Of a stretch of 64,000 nt of DNA, positions 45,016-56,281 are shown piece after piece (positions within the stretch are counted from its first letter, which is position 1; the number at the start of each line of letters is the position of its first letter). The translations under genes were made by a program, and so were the position numbers. Under the pieces are notes generated by a model that saw only the letters and a program-made list of their open reading frames with translations, ran no database searches and had not been told where the DNA came from. Origin of the DNA: Athripsodes cinereus (taxonomy: Eukaryota > Arthropoda > Insecta > Trichoptera > Leptoceridae); assembly GCA_947579605.1 (NCBI GenBank), contig OX388325.1, forward strand, positions 3,405,572-3,469,571. Reading direction: 5' to 3'.

Positions 45016-45360
45016 TTGTGTAATACAAATTATAAAATGATTATAAAGGATAAGCTTTGTCCCCTTGACTCGACCACTAGAAGACCTCTGTGCTCTATGG
45101 AACTGGCCGTGAATAGACTTACTGAGCCCAATAGAGCCGGTAAGTCCAACTTCTACGAGAGGGCCTTTGGTGTTGTAGGACCAGTTATGTGGAATCGCCT
45201 ACCGGTGCTGCTGAGAGATGGTCAGACGGTCACTAGCTTCAGAGGCAAATTAAAAACTAAACTCTTCACTGGCGCCCTTGAGACGGTCTAGAGACTGTAA
45301 AACAGCGTCATAAATAAAATAAAATCATCCAAAATCATCATCATCATCATCATAAAGTGA
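45016..45360 (+). pseudogene. LINE ORF2 C-terminal fragment with (CAT)n tail
   Basis: 'NRAGKSNFYERAFGVVGPVM', 'WNRLPVLLRDGQTVTSFRGK' and 'LKTKLF' form a LINE RT tail; stop at 45291. An (ATC)n tail lies at about 45335-45352. Confidence 0.75.
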
Positions 45361-46723
45361 TGATAGTCCATTCAGAATGTAACCATACTCACATACGTTC
45401 TAAATATTGATAAATTAAAATAGGGCGTGGTTTCCTTTTATTTTTTATTTACTTTTATTACTTTTATTATATAATACACACTTTTATTACGCCATTTTAA
45501 CTCTTTATCAATTCCGAGAAATAACCTTACCTATCTGCGTATTTTGAAAGTATACAATGCCGGTACGCATTCATAGTGTTCTAGCAATGTATGTTTTCAA
45601 GTTGTGTAACGAAAAATAGTCTCAGAAAATATACACGATTTCTGCGTAATTGTCGTGTATACTTTCTGACGCTGATTCAGTGAAACGTATTTTGAAAGTA
45701 TACAACGCCATTACGCACAGGTTGGGACTTCTCGCGTATAGTTTCAAATATTAATAAGCATAAATATTTTTAGAAACTATACATGCTTATTACGCTCTTA
45801 TCGGGTATATAAAAATATTTTTATTATAATAAATATTTTTATTACTTATAAGAAATATTTTTATAATAAAAATATTTTTTATAATATTTTATGAATATTT
45901 TTATTGAAAACAAAACAAAGGACAAAAATATTTTTATCATACAAAAGAAACACAAATGTTTAAGTACTTAAGTGCTACTTTAAAAAGACGCCAGTCAAAT
46001 AATAATAAAAATATTTATTTATTTAAGTAGGGTAAACATACCTTATTTTGACACTCCACCAATTATTGACACCTTAACATTTAAATGGATATTCTAAGCT
46101 ACTAGACCATAGATTTTTAAAATAAAGCATTTTAAACGGTGATTTTAATATTTTTACGTGTGGCAATAATGATACATTTGTTTTTACCAATATGACAGTT
46201 AAAAAATTGAAGTCATAAGAGAAGCGCGCGTGACAGAACTGTAAGGAAGCCATTTTATATTAATTTTGGTTAAGGTAAGTGCTTAACTTGTTTACATTTT
46301 TCTCTTTAGATTCTTATCTTCGAATGAGCAATTATAATATTTATCTTAATTTTGTATTTTGTTATTATAAAGTATGTGATTTTCGAGATGAATTTTTTGG
46401 TTATTCAATTATTATCACACGTGTCAACAATTGGTAAAAAAATTATGGCATCTGCCTAATTTGGACATAGTGTGTCAATAATTAGATTTATAAAGACCTG
46501 GTTCAGAAGATATTTTTTTATGCAATAACAGTTCGTTTTAACCATTTAAATGGAAAAACTATATCAAAAAAATTGTTACTTAACATTTTCCAAATATTGA
46601 CATGGTGTCAATATTTCAAAAACCAATTATTGACATGGTGTCAATATTTGGATATGTTGATGTCAATAATTAGTTATACCATCAGCAATTACTTTATTGT
46701 TTTATTTTTCTATATTACAGATC

Positions 46724-47075
46724 ATGGGAAAAGAAAATAGCAGAAAGAGATATTCAGCAGAAAGCGTTAAATTGGCCTTGAAAGCTATTAACAATGGCAT
46801 GAGTAAAAAACTAGCTGCAAAGATATTTAACGTTCCAAGAAAGACCCTTATTTTTAAAACCAAAAATCCGGGTCACCAAGATCGTCCAGAACCTCCAACT
46901 GTTTTGTGAGTTAAGAAAGAGGAGTTTTTGGTGAATTGCCTAAGATTTAATTCACAAAAAAGAATTTCCCAAGAGAAAGGACGACCTCATAGCCAGTGTA
47001 GGAGATTTTTGCAGAAAACCAATAGGCCAAATCCAAAACCAAAGGGCTTGCAACCCTTGTCAACTATGGCAAGGG
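46724..47075 (+). pseudogene. pogo-like transposase, N-terminal DNA-binding part
   Basis: ATG at 46724 after a 'ttttctatattacag' acceptor-like tract. 'KRYSAESVKLALKAINNGMS' and 'KLAAKIFNVPRKTL' are a pipsqueak helix-turn-helix. After frameshifts 'EEFLVNCLRF' and 'KRKDDLIASVGDFCRK' follow, matching the CENP-B-type second HTH of pogo/Tigger transposases. The DDE catalytic domain is gone, replaced by a LINE fragment. Confidence 0.8.
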
Positions 47076-47199
47076 GCAATTCAGCACCATCGAGGATCAC
47101 TCTACTAAACAGATGCTCTTGTACGAAAACAAACGGGAGAGAACTGACTGAAACGTGTCTGACCAAGTCAATGGCAGAGCACGAGGTTGTCCCAAGTTA

Positions 47200-47770
47200 A
47201 CCTGACCTAATGCAACGGAAACGCGCCTAGCCATCGTAGTTCGTTGATATCGCTACCCTGTCTATGGCGGCCCGCAGAGCAGGACAATCCCTGTCTCCCG
47301 TGGGGTGGGCCGCATTCTTTTTGAAGCGCTTGCACGTGGCACACACGCTCCTTTCAGTGGGAACCGTGCATTGTTCCTCCTCATGTCCCACCCTGGCACA
47401 ACGCACACACAGTGCTCTTATGCATGCAGTGCTTCTGGGTATGACCGCACATTTGGCACTTGTAGCACCTTGTGGCACCAACAAAGTCCCGTACTCGACA
47501 AGTGGTCCATCCCACGTAAACGAAACCCTGGGACAGGAGCGCAGACCTGACCTGCCCGGTGCAGGCCAGGATGCTGCCAACAAAGCCACCAGTTTTCGGG
47601 CCAAACCTGGCGACTCTTCTAGTTGAAGACATAAAAGTATCCTCCGAAATTTCGGTTCCCTTTATATTTGCTCAATATATCTCCCTCAGGAGATCCGCGT
47701 CAGTGAGCTTCCTCGACCACAATACGTGGGAACCTTCCCTTGGGTTCGGCAGCTGTGAACCCCTTGGATT
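47200..47770 (-). pseudogene. R1/Jockey-type LINE ORF1 end with zinc knuckles
   Basis: Minus strand: 'GRFPRIVVEEAH', 'ATRCYKCQMCGHTQKHC', 'CALC', then after a frameshift near 47395 'CVRCARVGHEEEQC', 'CATCKRFKKNAAHPTGDRDC', stop at 47227. The CCHC knuckle series is the nucleocapsid-like end of a LINE gag. It lies inside the pogo coding region. Confidence 0.8.
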
Positions 47771-47774
47771 TAAG

Positions 47775-48033
47775 CTTCTCAGAAGCCAAAATTCCATCGC
47801 GCCCTCCTTGGTGGAGAAATGTAGAGCAACAGAAAATGGATGACAAAAATAAAAAGTTAGAAGATATTAGAAAGAGGAAAGACGAAAGATTGAAAAAACA
47901 AAAATTGACAATAGCAAAACAAACAAAAAAAGCAATACCCTTACCAGAATCCAAACGCATAAAAGTACTTTCTGATATCAAAGTTAAATTATTTTCTGAA
48001 GAGTTCAGAAATGTAAATTTACTGTTGGATTAA
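47775..48033 (+). pseudogene. pogo-like transposase C-terminal tail
   Basis: 'PWWRNVEQQKMDDKNKKLED' and 'RKRKDERLKKQKLTIAKQTK' form a Lys-rich helical tail on the plus strand ending at 48033. The assignment to the pogo transposase rests on position and composition, not on a motif. A LINE tail '(aataaat)n' lies at 48330-48352. Confidence 0.5.
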
Positions 48034-49277
48034 AAGCCAACAATACATGTCATGGGCAAAAATTTAATAGAATATCTAATGAGCAGAATGAAGAGAAAGA
48101 AATAAAACCAATTGATAGCGGTATAAGAAAAAAAATCTGGATGAAAGTGAAATTGAAAATATTTTATTATATTCTATATTATTATATTTTATTATTTCAA
48201 TTGTTATTATAGTATTCCCTGATTACTGTTTGATCTTCGACACTATAAATTATTTAATATATTGTTATGTCATTGTTGTGTCTACTACATATGTATTTTG
48301 TTAACATGTAAAAGGCTTGTTGCCGTGTATGTTTAAATAAATAAATAAATAAATATAACAGAAAATATTCTGAGGACTTGAAATTAATGTTGTTGTGATA
48401 AAATATTTCATTATCTTAGACCATTTTTATTAATTGATAGTATATTTTATTATTTTACACTTTACATAATTTCAATAAATTGTTATTTTCTTTGCAACTA
48501 TTTACTATTTTGTTTTCCTACCCATAACTCATAACAGAAATAAAGATGACTCATTAAATAATCAAGATAAAGAATGTAGGTACCTGAATTGTAGTTAATT
48601 TACAACATTTTCGCCCTCATATATCCAAAATTTAATTTATAAACCCTAGTGTCAATAATTGGGCAAAAAAGTGTCAACATTAGGAAAAACTGTGTCAATA
48701 ATAGGGATTTTACTATACCTTACGAAAAATGAAAATAAAACAAAAATGGCTTTAAAATTCATTACTTTTCCATATTGCTGATGAAAAGTATATATTTTAG
48801 TAAGATAAAACAATGAAATCAATTGCATATCAACAATATTATAAAAAATAAATGAATTTGACTCCAATGTTCCTCTTAAAGTGTCAATAATTGGGTAGTT
48901 TACCCTACATTTACAATTTCGCTTTTACATGTTGACAAATTTAAGAAACAACAACAAGTAAATCCAAAATAACAAAAATACAATAAAAAATTATTACGAA
49001 AAAACAAGACGTTATAAAAAATAAAAACAATTAGGTATATATGAAAAAAAGAGAGAGCAACAAATCAAAATGGCTACTTGGAAACTAGTAGCGTATAGAT
49101 TCTAAGAAAGTTGCCTCGTGTAGCGCTAAGAAAATGCACTTACACGATTATTCCGCAATGGAAACTTGTGCAGTATGTTTTCCGCACAAGTTTTAGTGTT
49201 TGTTATTGGAAAATATACACGATTAGAGCGTAATAACCATGTATAGTTTCTAAAAATATTTATGCTTATTACTACTA

Positions 49278-49539
49278 GACCATTAAAGGATGACGTCACA
49301 GAAAAATCATTGAGGGGCATCAGGCATCCCAACACAACAGACGATTACGGTGTAATATTAGGTGGAACGCCTAAAGAATACCTAATAATCAAAAAAACTG
49401 TCAGTGTCGATTTTGTCGTCTGACTTTCTTTTTTTTCTCTTATGGCATAACATCCTACAAGGATGATTTGCGCAATCTGACTGTTTGCCCCCCAAGCAAA
49501 AGCAAATCTATAGACAAGACCACGTGACCTTTAATGGTC
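49278..49539. mobile_element. 262-bp MITE with TA target duplication
   Basis: 'GACCATTAAAGG' starts at 49278 after TA and is inverted at 49528-49539 before TA. Removing it rejoins 'cttatta' to 'tatacgcgag', which continues the outer element's arm. No coding capacity. Confidence 0.85.
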
Positions 49540-49700
49540 TATACGCGAGTATTGTAATGGCATACTTTCAAAATACGCTACCTATCTATAAAATTATGAT
49601 TATAATAACTGAAACATTTTATTACAATTTAGCGATACCTTTCTAATTTCTTAGTTTTAATATAAATAATAAATAAATTATTGAATGTAAAAATAATATA

Positions 49701-50990
49701 GGGTTTTTCAACAAGGACTTTGTTTTTTAAAACAAAATAAAACAAAAAAATTTGATGAAGATGATTAAAATTTTTATTGAATTACAAAGAGAAAAGTTTG
49801 GCAATTATGCATGAAAAATGATATCTGACAAATGTCCACCACGAGCACGCTGACAGATGTCGATTTTTTCATCAAAGTTTTTAATCACTTTTTGGCAAAA
49901 TGGCGGGACTATTTCGCTAATCACATCACGGATTTTGAGTTTTAAGGCTGCAATCGATTCGATTGGCTCCGTATAGACTCTGTCCTTAACATAGCCCCAC
50001 AAAAAATAATCCAGTGGCGTTAAATCACACGATCTGTGGGCCACTTAACAGCTGAGTTTCGTGAAATCATGCGATCGGGAAATTTGGTTTGCAATAAATT
50101 GATCGTTTCATTGGCTGTGTGACATGTGGCACCGTCCTGTTGAAACCACATGTCAGTGATATTCACGTCATCAATAATAGGCCAAAATTGAGTTGTCAAC
50201 ATCTTGCGATAGCGTGATCCATTGACCGTTACCGCATTTCCAGTCTCATCTTCAAAAAAAACGGCCCAATCACGCCTCCAGACCACATAGCGCACCATAC
50301 AGTGACACGCTGAGCATGCAACGGCTTCTCAATAATTGCTCTAGGATTTTCAGAAGCCCAAATGCGGCAATTTTGCTTGTTGACGTACCCTGACAAGTGA
50401 AAATGGGCTTCGTCTGAAAAAATGATTTTTTCAGAAAAACCAGCGGGTTGTTCCTGAATGAATTGAGCGAATCTACGGCGATTTGAATGGTCGTTCGGCT
50501 TCAATTCCTGCACCAGTTGAACCTTGTAAGGCTTCAAAGCCAAATCCTTACGCAAAATTCGCCATGTGGTGGTTTTGGATAACCCCAATTGTCGAGAACG
50601 TCGAGGAATTGACAAATTTGGATCTGCTTCAACACTGTGGCTCACGGCTGCGATGTTTTCAGTTGAACGACCCGGTCGTACACGCGTTGGTGTTAACACA
50701 TTTTGTATCGAGCCTGTCGACTCAAATTTAGCGACCAAATTCTTAATAGCGGTCTCAGAAGGACGATTATGTTGTCCGAAAATATCACGAATTTGACGAA
50801 ATGTCACTTTAGCAGAACCACCATTTTCATAATGGATTTTAATTATTTTAATGCGATTTTCAAGCGAAATTGAATTCATTGCAACAATTGCCAATGCATC
50901 CACTACGAATACGTCAAAAAATTAAATGTCAAAACTATCATGTTGCTGGTGTTGCCACAATTAAAAAACAAAGTTCTTGTTGAACAACCC
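49701..50990. mobile_element. mariner-like element (DD41D type)
   Basis: Ends 'AGGGTTTTTCAACAAGGACT' (left) and, inverted on the right, 'GGGTTGTTCAACAAGAACTT', flanked by TA-rich sequence; about 1.3 kb. It encodes one transposase on the minus strand. Confidence 0.85.
49805..50879 (-). pseudogene. mariner-like transposase, two frameshifts
   Basis: Start ATG at 50879 ('MNSISLENRIKIIKIHYENG'). HTH region 'TFRQIRDIFGQHNRPSETAI' and 'LGLSKTTTWRILRKDL' are followed by catalytic 'IIFSDEAHF' (D), 'MWFQQDGATCHTA' (D) and 'CDLTPLDYFLWG' (D). Counting the residues between the second and third Asp gives 41, hence DD41D. Frameshifts near 50240 and 50035 break the frame. About 345 residues, normal for the family. 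Confidence 0.88.
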
Positions 50991-51546
50991 TTTACTTCTT
51001 CTTAATCGAGACCCAGCTGTCCTTCAATCGTTTGGGGGGTCTTCCTGGTAAGCGTCGTCCAACAGTAGTATTGTTCAGAATCTGAGTATTCGTTTTTATG
51101 TATTCGTTATTCAACTTAACTCGAAGAACTAAATCCTCAATACCAAATCTGTTCGGTCTTTTTCGTTCTTTTGGGAAAAATTACATTAAAGTACTATATT
51201 TTCAAAGAAACTAAGGTTTAACATCGCGTGGCAAATAAAGTCACGAACGAGATTTAAATCTTCGTGTGTGTTTTTTTTTTGGAAAAAAAAACCTTAAGAT
51301 ACTCTATTTTCAAAGATACTAAGGTTTCATATTGCGTGTCAAACGTTGAGAACGAGATTCTTGGATTTAAATCTACGTGTTATTATTTTGGAAAAAACGC
51401 CATTGGAGTATTCTATTTTCAAAGGAATTAAGGTTTTATATCGCGTGTCAAATGTAACAAACGAGATTCAAAGATTTAAATCTTTGTGAAGTTGTTTTGG
51501 GAAAAATACCATTAGAATACTCTATTTTCAAAGAGACTAAGGTTTT

Positions 51547-51662
51547 ACGTTAAAGGTTTAAGGTTTAACGTTAAAGGTTTAAGGTTTAACGTTAAAGGTT
51601 TAACGTTAAAGGTTTAAGGTTTAACGTTAAAGGTTTAAGGTTTAACGTTTAAGGTTTAAAGA
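51547..51662. repeat. Minisatellite of 'acgttaaaggtttaaggttt' type
   Basis: Overlapping 14-20-bp variants of 'aaggtttaacgttaaaggtt' repeated about six times, probably expanded from the satellite's 'aaggttt' word at the insertion point. Confidence 0.9.
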
Positions 51663-52072
51663 GACTAAGCAAGAGGGAAAGCGGACGGTTAGCGGCATTT
51701 GAAATGTGGTGCTATAGACGCATGCTGAAGATTCATTGGTCGGAACACGTCGAAAACGAAGAAGTGTTAACCAGGGTTGGCGAAAAAAGGCAACTCCTCA
51801 AAAGAATCTGCCAACAACGAGCTAATTGGATTGGCCACAACATCAGGCACCCAGGACTGCTCGTCGCAATCGCAGAGGGCAGGACCGAAGGCACAAATGG
51901 CAGAGGTCGACCGAGAGACGCCTATATGGACCAACTGAAGAGGGACATGAGCTGTGGCTCATATATGGAGTTGAAGAGACTAGCTGAGAATAGGGAGGAG
52001 TGGAGAAATAAGTCAAAACTCGTTTGCAGACCAATCCAATGGATTGTAACTCATTATATATATAAGGTTTAA
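51663..52072 (+). pseudogene. RTE-like LINE C-terminal fragment, intact frame
   Basis: Continuous frame 'MWCYRRMLKIHWSEHVENEE', 'KRICQQRANWIGHNIRHPGL', 'GRGRPRDAYMDQLKRDMSCG' to 'CRPIQWIVTHYI'. It lies inside the satellite; a degraded relative is at 7195-7560. It is a 5'-truncated 3' stub rather than a gene. Confidence 0.85.
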
Positions 52073-52269
52073 AATCGCGTGACATATATCACAAACGAGA
52101 TTTAAGGATTTAAATCTTCGTGTCGTCTTTTGGGAAAAAGCCCTTTAAAATACTTTATTTTCAAAGAGACTAAGGTGAAAATCGCGTGACAAATTCCACG
52201 AACGAGAACGAATTGTTTTGAAGAACGATGTCTCAAGTACCGATTACTGAAAAACAACTGGATTTACCA

Positions 52270-52540
52270 ATACTACATACATACATACATACCATCACGC
52301 CGCTTCCCTCGCGGGGTAGGCAGAAAGGATCGAGCGCCACTTCCTTCTATCCTTGCATACATCTTTCGCTTCCGTCACTGTCATACAATTCCTCATGCAT
52401 GCTCTCCTGTTCAATGTGCTCAACACGTGACCGTCCTGTAGGATTTGATTTAAATGATCTTGCCATTTAATCCTCGGACGTCCGCGTCTCCGAGCACCAT
52501 TCCTCTCAGCCAAGTATATCTTCTATACTATCCAATACTA
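52270..52540 (-). pseudogene. LINE ORF2 C-terminal fragment
   Basis: Minus strand 'LAERNGARRRGRPRIKWQDH', 'CMRNCMTVTEAKDVCKDRRK', 'WRSILSAYPAREAA' then stop, with a (TACA)n-type tail at 52272-52290. The 'KIYLAER(N/Y)GA' start recurs at 60115-60170. Confidence 0.8.
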
Positions 52541-53002
52541 TCCAACAGGTAAAAACAAAGATCAAGTAAAAATAATACACTACACACCTATTAAATTAAT
52601 TTCATCACACTTTGAAGTTCCGACTAAACTTTTAACTATTATTATACTCGGACTAAACTTTCAAAGTATATCTCGCCCATAGAGTATAATAATATTATAT
52701 TAAACTCGCCTAAAACCAAAAACGTTGCTTATAAACCATAGACACGTCGTCATGCACAAGATTTATAAAGCGCAGTTCACATGCTCAGTAAATTGTTTCT
52801 TGATATCAATATTTATTATTGCTGAGACGATTCCATTGTTATTTTTTACTTTTTTGTTGACTTTTAATTTAATTTGCTGTGTCTTAATCCATTATACATA
52901 AGTATGCTTACCTTATATAAATCATGTATGTAAATCTTCTACGTGTAAAAGCCTCGAGTCGTGAATTGTGAACGAATAATAATAAATAAAACCCTTCTAG
53001 AG
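52541..53002 (+). other. No gene; LINE-type 3' tail at 52930-52990
   Basis: AT-rich, ending 'gtgtaaaagcctcgagtcgt' plus 'aataataataaataaa', the 3' terminus of a plus-strand LINE stub. Confidence 0.5.
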
Positions 53003-53995
53003 GGGCGTTCACATTTGTTCACTTTCAGTGATCACTCCGGATGATCCTCCAAGATGAACAACTGTGAACGGGCGTTTCATCGCTAGTGATCACTAGCGAT
53101 GACGGAGGAAAGAGATTACCACTCGTCATAATTTTGATGAAAGGTCCTTTCACTGAAACGACCATAAACAAGTTTTATCTTATTATTTGTTTAATTCTCT
53201 ATGAATTTGTTTTGAATGTCAGAAATTCAGGGATGTTGCGGATGTCGATTTTTACACATCCGCGGATGCGAATGCGGATGCGGATGTTTAAGATGTTATA
53301 AAAAAGTAGGAACTATCTTAGTTGGTAGGCTCCATTATCAAATATGTGGCGAAATTGTTGCTACAATACTATTTTGAATTTTTTGGCGAAATATTTTTTT
53401 TCTTCTTTGTTATTTGCAAAAATAAAATAAAACCGGCAAAAATAAAAACACGTCTGATCTTGTCACCATTATTTTCGTTCCCATTGGTTAATGTCAAGTG
53501 CAAACGGCACGCGCCATTCGCCGGCCACGCCCCATTTCTTTCTTGTCGCAAATTGTCTTACATCCGCATCCGCATGAACTTCCGCATCGATTATTGCGGA
53601 TGCGGATGCAGATGTCCAAATACATGCGGAAGCTCCACATTTGCGGATGCGGATGCGAATATTCGCAACATCCCTGGTCCAAATACATACGGAAGCTCCG
53701 CATTTGCGGATGCGGATGCGAATATTCGCAACATCCCTGGTCAGAATCATGTACAAAATTATTATGCAGTCGAGAGCTATATTAATTTATTTTAAGTGTT
53801 ATTTTTCATTTTTGAATTTGTTAAATTATTTTTATACGAAAATACGTCAAACTACATACAACATGAGTGAGAGTGTTGACATGGCAGTGAAAGCATAGGA
53901 TGAACAAATGTGAACAGACGTGTTCACTTTCGATGAACAGGTTTGACCCTGACACTCTGGATGATCATCCAAAGTGAAGCAATGTGAATGCTACT
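53003..53995. mobile_element. ~1-kb TIR element
   Basis: Left 'gcgttcacatttgttcactt' is inverted, imperfectly, at 53968-53990 ('aagtgaagcaatgtgaatgc'); 'ggatgatc(c/a)tcca' is also mirrored. Inner 'gaacaaatgtgaac' copies add further symmetry. No transposase seen; the interior carries GCGGAT repeats. Superfamily unknown. Confidence 0.55.
53560..53750. repeat. GCGGAT-rich tandem repeat
   Basis: A ~63-bp unit containing 'tttgcggatgcggatgcgaa' and 'tattcgcaacatccctggtc' is repeated in tandem at about 53640 and 53703, with partial copies at 53225-53290 and 53570-53640. Several overlapping frames stay open only because of the hexamer. Confidence 0.85.
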
Positions 53996-54926
53996 TAAGA
54001 CTTCCGCAGGCATAAAAATTCTTATAAAACAAAATAGGTGGATAAATCTATTTGGAATATAATGACTAAATTATAGACATCACGGCAATGAGATAATTTC
54101 ACATCTGGTCCAAATTTTGATTCAAGTTTTCAATGTACCTGCACAGGTAGTTAGAAATTAATGATGAAGTAAATGATTTTATGAGAATATTTATTAACAC
54201 AGAAATAAATTTGCTGTTTTTACGGCAGGTGAATAGAACAACCGTCCGGGCCCCGTACATATGGGAACCTTGCGCAAATTACTGAAAATATAGAACTTTT
54301 ATAGCTCGGATTTAAAATTTAGGGAGTAAAAATAAGACAAGCGTCAGTGTCATTTTATTTTTATTAATATTTTTATATATCAGACTCCTGTAGATCTCTC
54401 AAACTAGACTTAAGTTCAGAGCACAATGGTATATCACATAGTAACTTATTATATAGATAGGTTTACATAATTATAATGTATTGCAGCTATGACAAAAAAA
54501 ATATTAAATTATTATGTGAATGAATAATAAAATGAATAAAATATAATATATTATTAATAAAATAACTTATTTTTCAAATAATGATGTGGTATTTATATCT
54601 ATCACCGTTGTAATACCGCGATCCACAATGTGAACTGTCCTTTACATACAAAATCCTTCAATGTGCATCACGAAAAACAAGGGATTTATAATGTGAATTT
54701 GTTTTTACTTGAAACTTCGCGCAATTTCTTTGTGTTTTTTATAATTAAATACAAGTTGGGAGTATTATTTTAGTGTTAAATATATTATTTTAGCGATATA
54801 TTCATTTACCTTGCCAGAAATGTACCTTTTTTGATACAAAAAGAAATGTCTTAATTATACTACCTCTAATATAATAAGCTTTTGTGGTATTTTTTTCACT
54901 TGAATGATATTTCTATGTATCTAAAT
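53996..54926. other. No gene seen
   Basis: AT-rich intergenic sequence without motifs I recognise. Confidence 0.5.
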
Positions 54927-55403
54927 TAGTGTTGTGGAATTCTCAAGAAATAATTTTTGGAGAAATTTACCGAGAAATTTCTCGGTAAATTTCTCGAAGT
55001 AGAGAATTTTCCGAGATTTTTTTTTTTTTATTTAACAGTATAATAATAATAAATCAGTACTTAATTCAATCAATCAATAACAATTTACAAATGTTGAGGC
55101 AATTTATCACCAATATGGCTACAATTAATTATGGTATATTTCGTGGCAAATATATTTTTTATTGATCATTTTTACAATGTTCAAAAAAAAATGTAATCAT
55201 GAAATGTGTCTTTTTTTATAGTGATCGTACCTTTGTATACTTGTATTGTAAGTATACAGGGGTTTTACACGTAAAAGGCTTTGGCCGTGAATATATGTAA
55301 ATAGATAAAATAAATATCAAAAAATGGTCATGTGTAAAAAGAATATTGTACTTAGAAAATCAGGTTGGCTGCGAAGTGTTCTGGGAGAAGGGTCATAATA
55401 CCA

Positions 55404-55610
55404 CTAAGAAAAATTATGGAGAGAAATAAATTTCTCTTCCATCAGAGGAGAATTGTTGTTTGTACTTTTTACAAGATGATTGGTCTGTCTTGTTACATTT
55501 TTTACATACTTGGCACCACAAAACTTGCACTTGTATTGTTGTGGCTTGCTTCCTGCCGTTTCTTCGACAAAATATCTAAATATAAATTCCTTCTTGCCCA
55601 TCTTGCACTA
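55404..55610 (-). pseudogene. BED zinc finger remnant of a hAT transposase
   Basis: Minus strand 'GKKEFIFRYFVEETAGSKPQ', 'YKCKFCGAKYVKNVTRQTNH' gives the C-x2-C...H spacing and N-terminal aromatic residues of a BED finger, the DNA-binding start of hAT transposases. The frame stops after about 65 residues and no RNase H-like core follows. Confidence 0.7.
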
Positions 55611-55617
55611 TTCTAGT

Positions 55618-56126
55618 CACTGCCTGGGCAGCGTTCATACAGTCGCCGAGTGATCACTCGACGACGCTCCGATCGTTCACGAAGCCGGAGTGAGTCACCC
55701 GACGACTCGCACTGTCGCGTTCAGGCACGTCGTCGGGTGACAACCGAACAACCGAGATCATAGCAGGGTGATTATCGCTCTGACAGTTACCTTGACGTTT
55801 GAGTGGTGATGGCTGTCAAAACAATTGCGAAGTTAATCGTAATTATGGTGTATTCTTGTCGTATACAATTTTCCAAAATAGAAAATCATATTTTTTTAGT
55901 TCAAGAAGTGAAATGGAAGAGAAATTAAAATAGTTAGTGCAGATTTTTCAGATCGCGAATGAATCTTACGAAAATGGCGCCATTATGATGACATTTGGGT
56001 CATAAAACGCTCAAAGTTGTTCACGATATCCGGGGTGACATTCGCCACTGTCACTGCAACTTCATGGTCGCTCAGGTCACTCGACGTCGAGCCATATTTA
56101 TGCCATCGTGAACCCAGCCCTGTGAA
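55618..56126. mobile_element. Possible nested MITE
   Basis: 'cactgcctgggcagcgttca' at 55618 is partly mirrored by 'gtgaacccagccctgtg' at 56110. GC-rich 'cactcgacgacgctccg' and 'cactcgacgtcgagc' lie inside. The composition differs from the AT-rich hAT around it. The inverted match is imperfect. Confidence 0.35.
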
Positions 56127-56281
56127 GAACTGCCACGTAGTGATAGTGTCAATACCCGATATTTTTTCATATATTTTGTAGGGGAATCCCGCCGCGTTAC
56201 CGCCAAATCAATAAATAATAGGGGAATCCCCATGGAAAAAAATCATAGAGAATTTTCTCTACTCACATCACTAATCTAAAT

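Larger units (their letters stand above)
46030..48905. mobile_element. pogo-like DNA transposon
   Basis: TA dinucleotides flank 'GGGTAAACATACC' (left) and 'GGTAGTTTACCC' (right, inverted). The words 'tgtcaataattg' or 'caattattgaca' recur near both ends (about 46061, 46480, 46630, 48650, 48700, 48884), as expected for transposase-binding sites. Coding remnants on the plus strand are pogo-type. Confidence 0.75.
45530..49590. mobile_element. Outer element of a nested cluster (inverted end regions)
   Basis: 'gcgtattttgaaagtat' near 45536 (and again at 45690) is inverted at about 49570. 'aagcataaatatttttagaa' + 'actata(c)atgcttattacgctc' at 45755-45800 is inverted at about 49232-49268. Repeated arms like these suggest one large DNA element whose interior now holds the pogo element (46030-48905) and, in the right arm, the MITE (49278-49539). 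No transposase of its own is seen. Confidence 0.5.
51172..52225. repeat. ~108-bp tandem satellite, five units, split by an insertion
   Basis: Units share 'ttttgg(g)aaaaa', 'tattttcaaag(a)', 'actaaggttt', 'cgcgtg(t/g)caaa', 'aacgagatt' and 'atttaaatcttcgtg'. Starts near 51172, 51277, 51383, 51496 and 52130. The fourth unit is interrupted after 'actaaggttt' by a short minisatellite and an RTE-like stub (51547-52065), after which it resumes 'ggtttaaaatcgcgtgacat'. Confidence 0.85.
54927..56273. mobile_element. hAT element with 8-bp target duplication
   Basis: 'ATCTAAAT' occurs at 54919-54926 and again at 56274-56281. Ends are 'TAGTGTTGTGG' and, inverted, 'TAGTGATGTGAG'. An internal palindrome (54960-54995, 'gagaaatttaccgagaaatt'...) lies just inside the left end. 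It contains a BED zinc-finger remnant and a GC-rich inner inverted repeat. Confidence 0.85.

Noticed and set aside
45800..46020. AT-rich 'aatatttttat' repeats as a replication origin or matrix attachment site
   Set aside because: Only base composition supports this; it is part of the outer transposon arm.
53469..53898. Overlapping Arg/Met- or Cys/Gly-rich frames
   Set aside because: Translation of the GCGGAT hexamer repeat in several frames; no start or family support.
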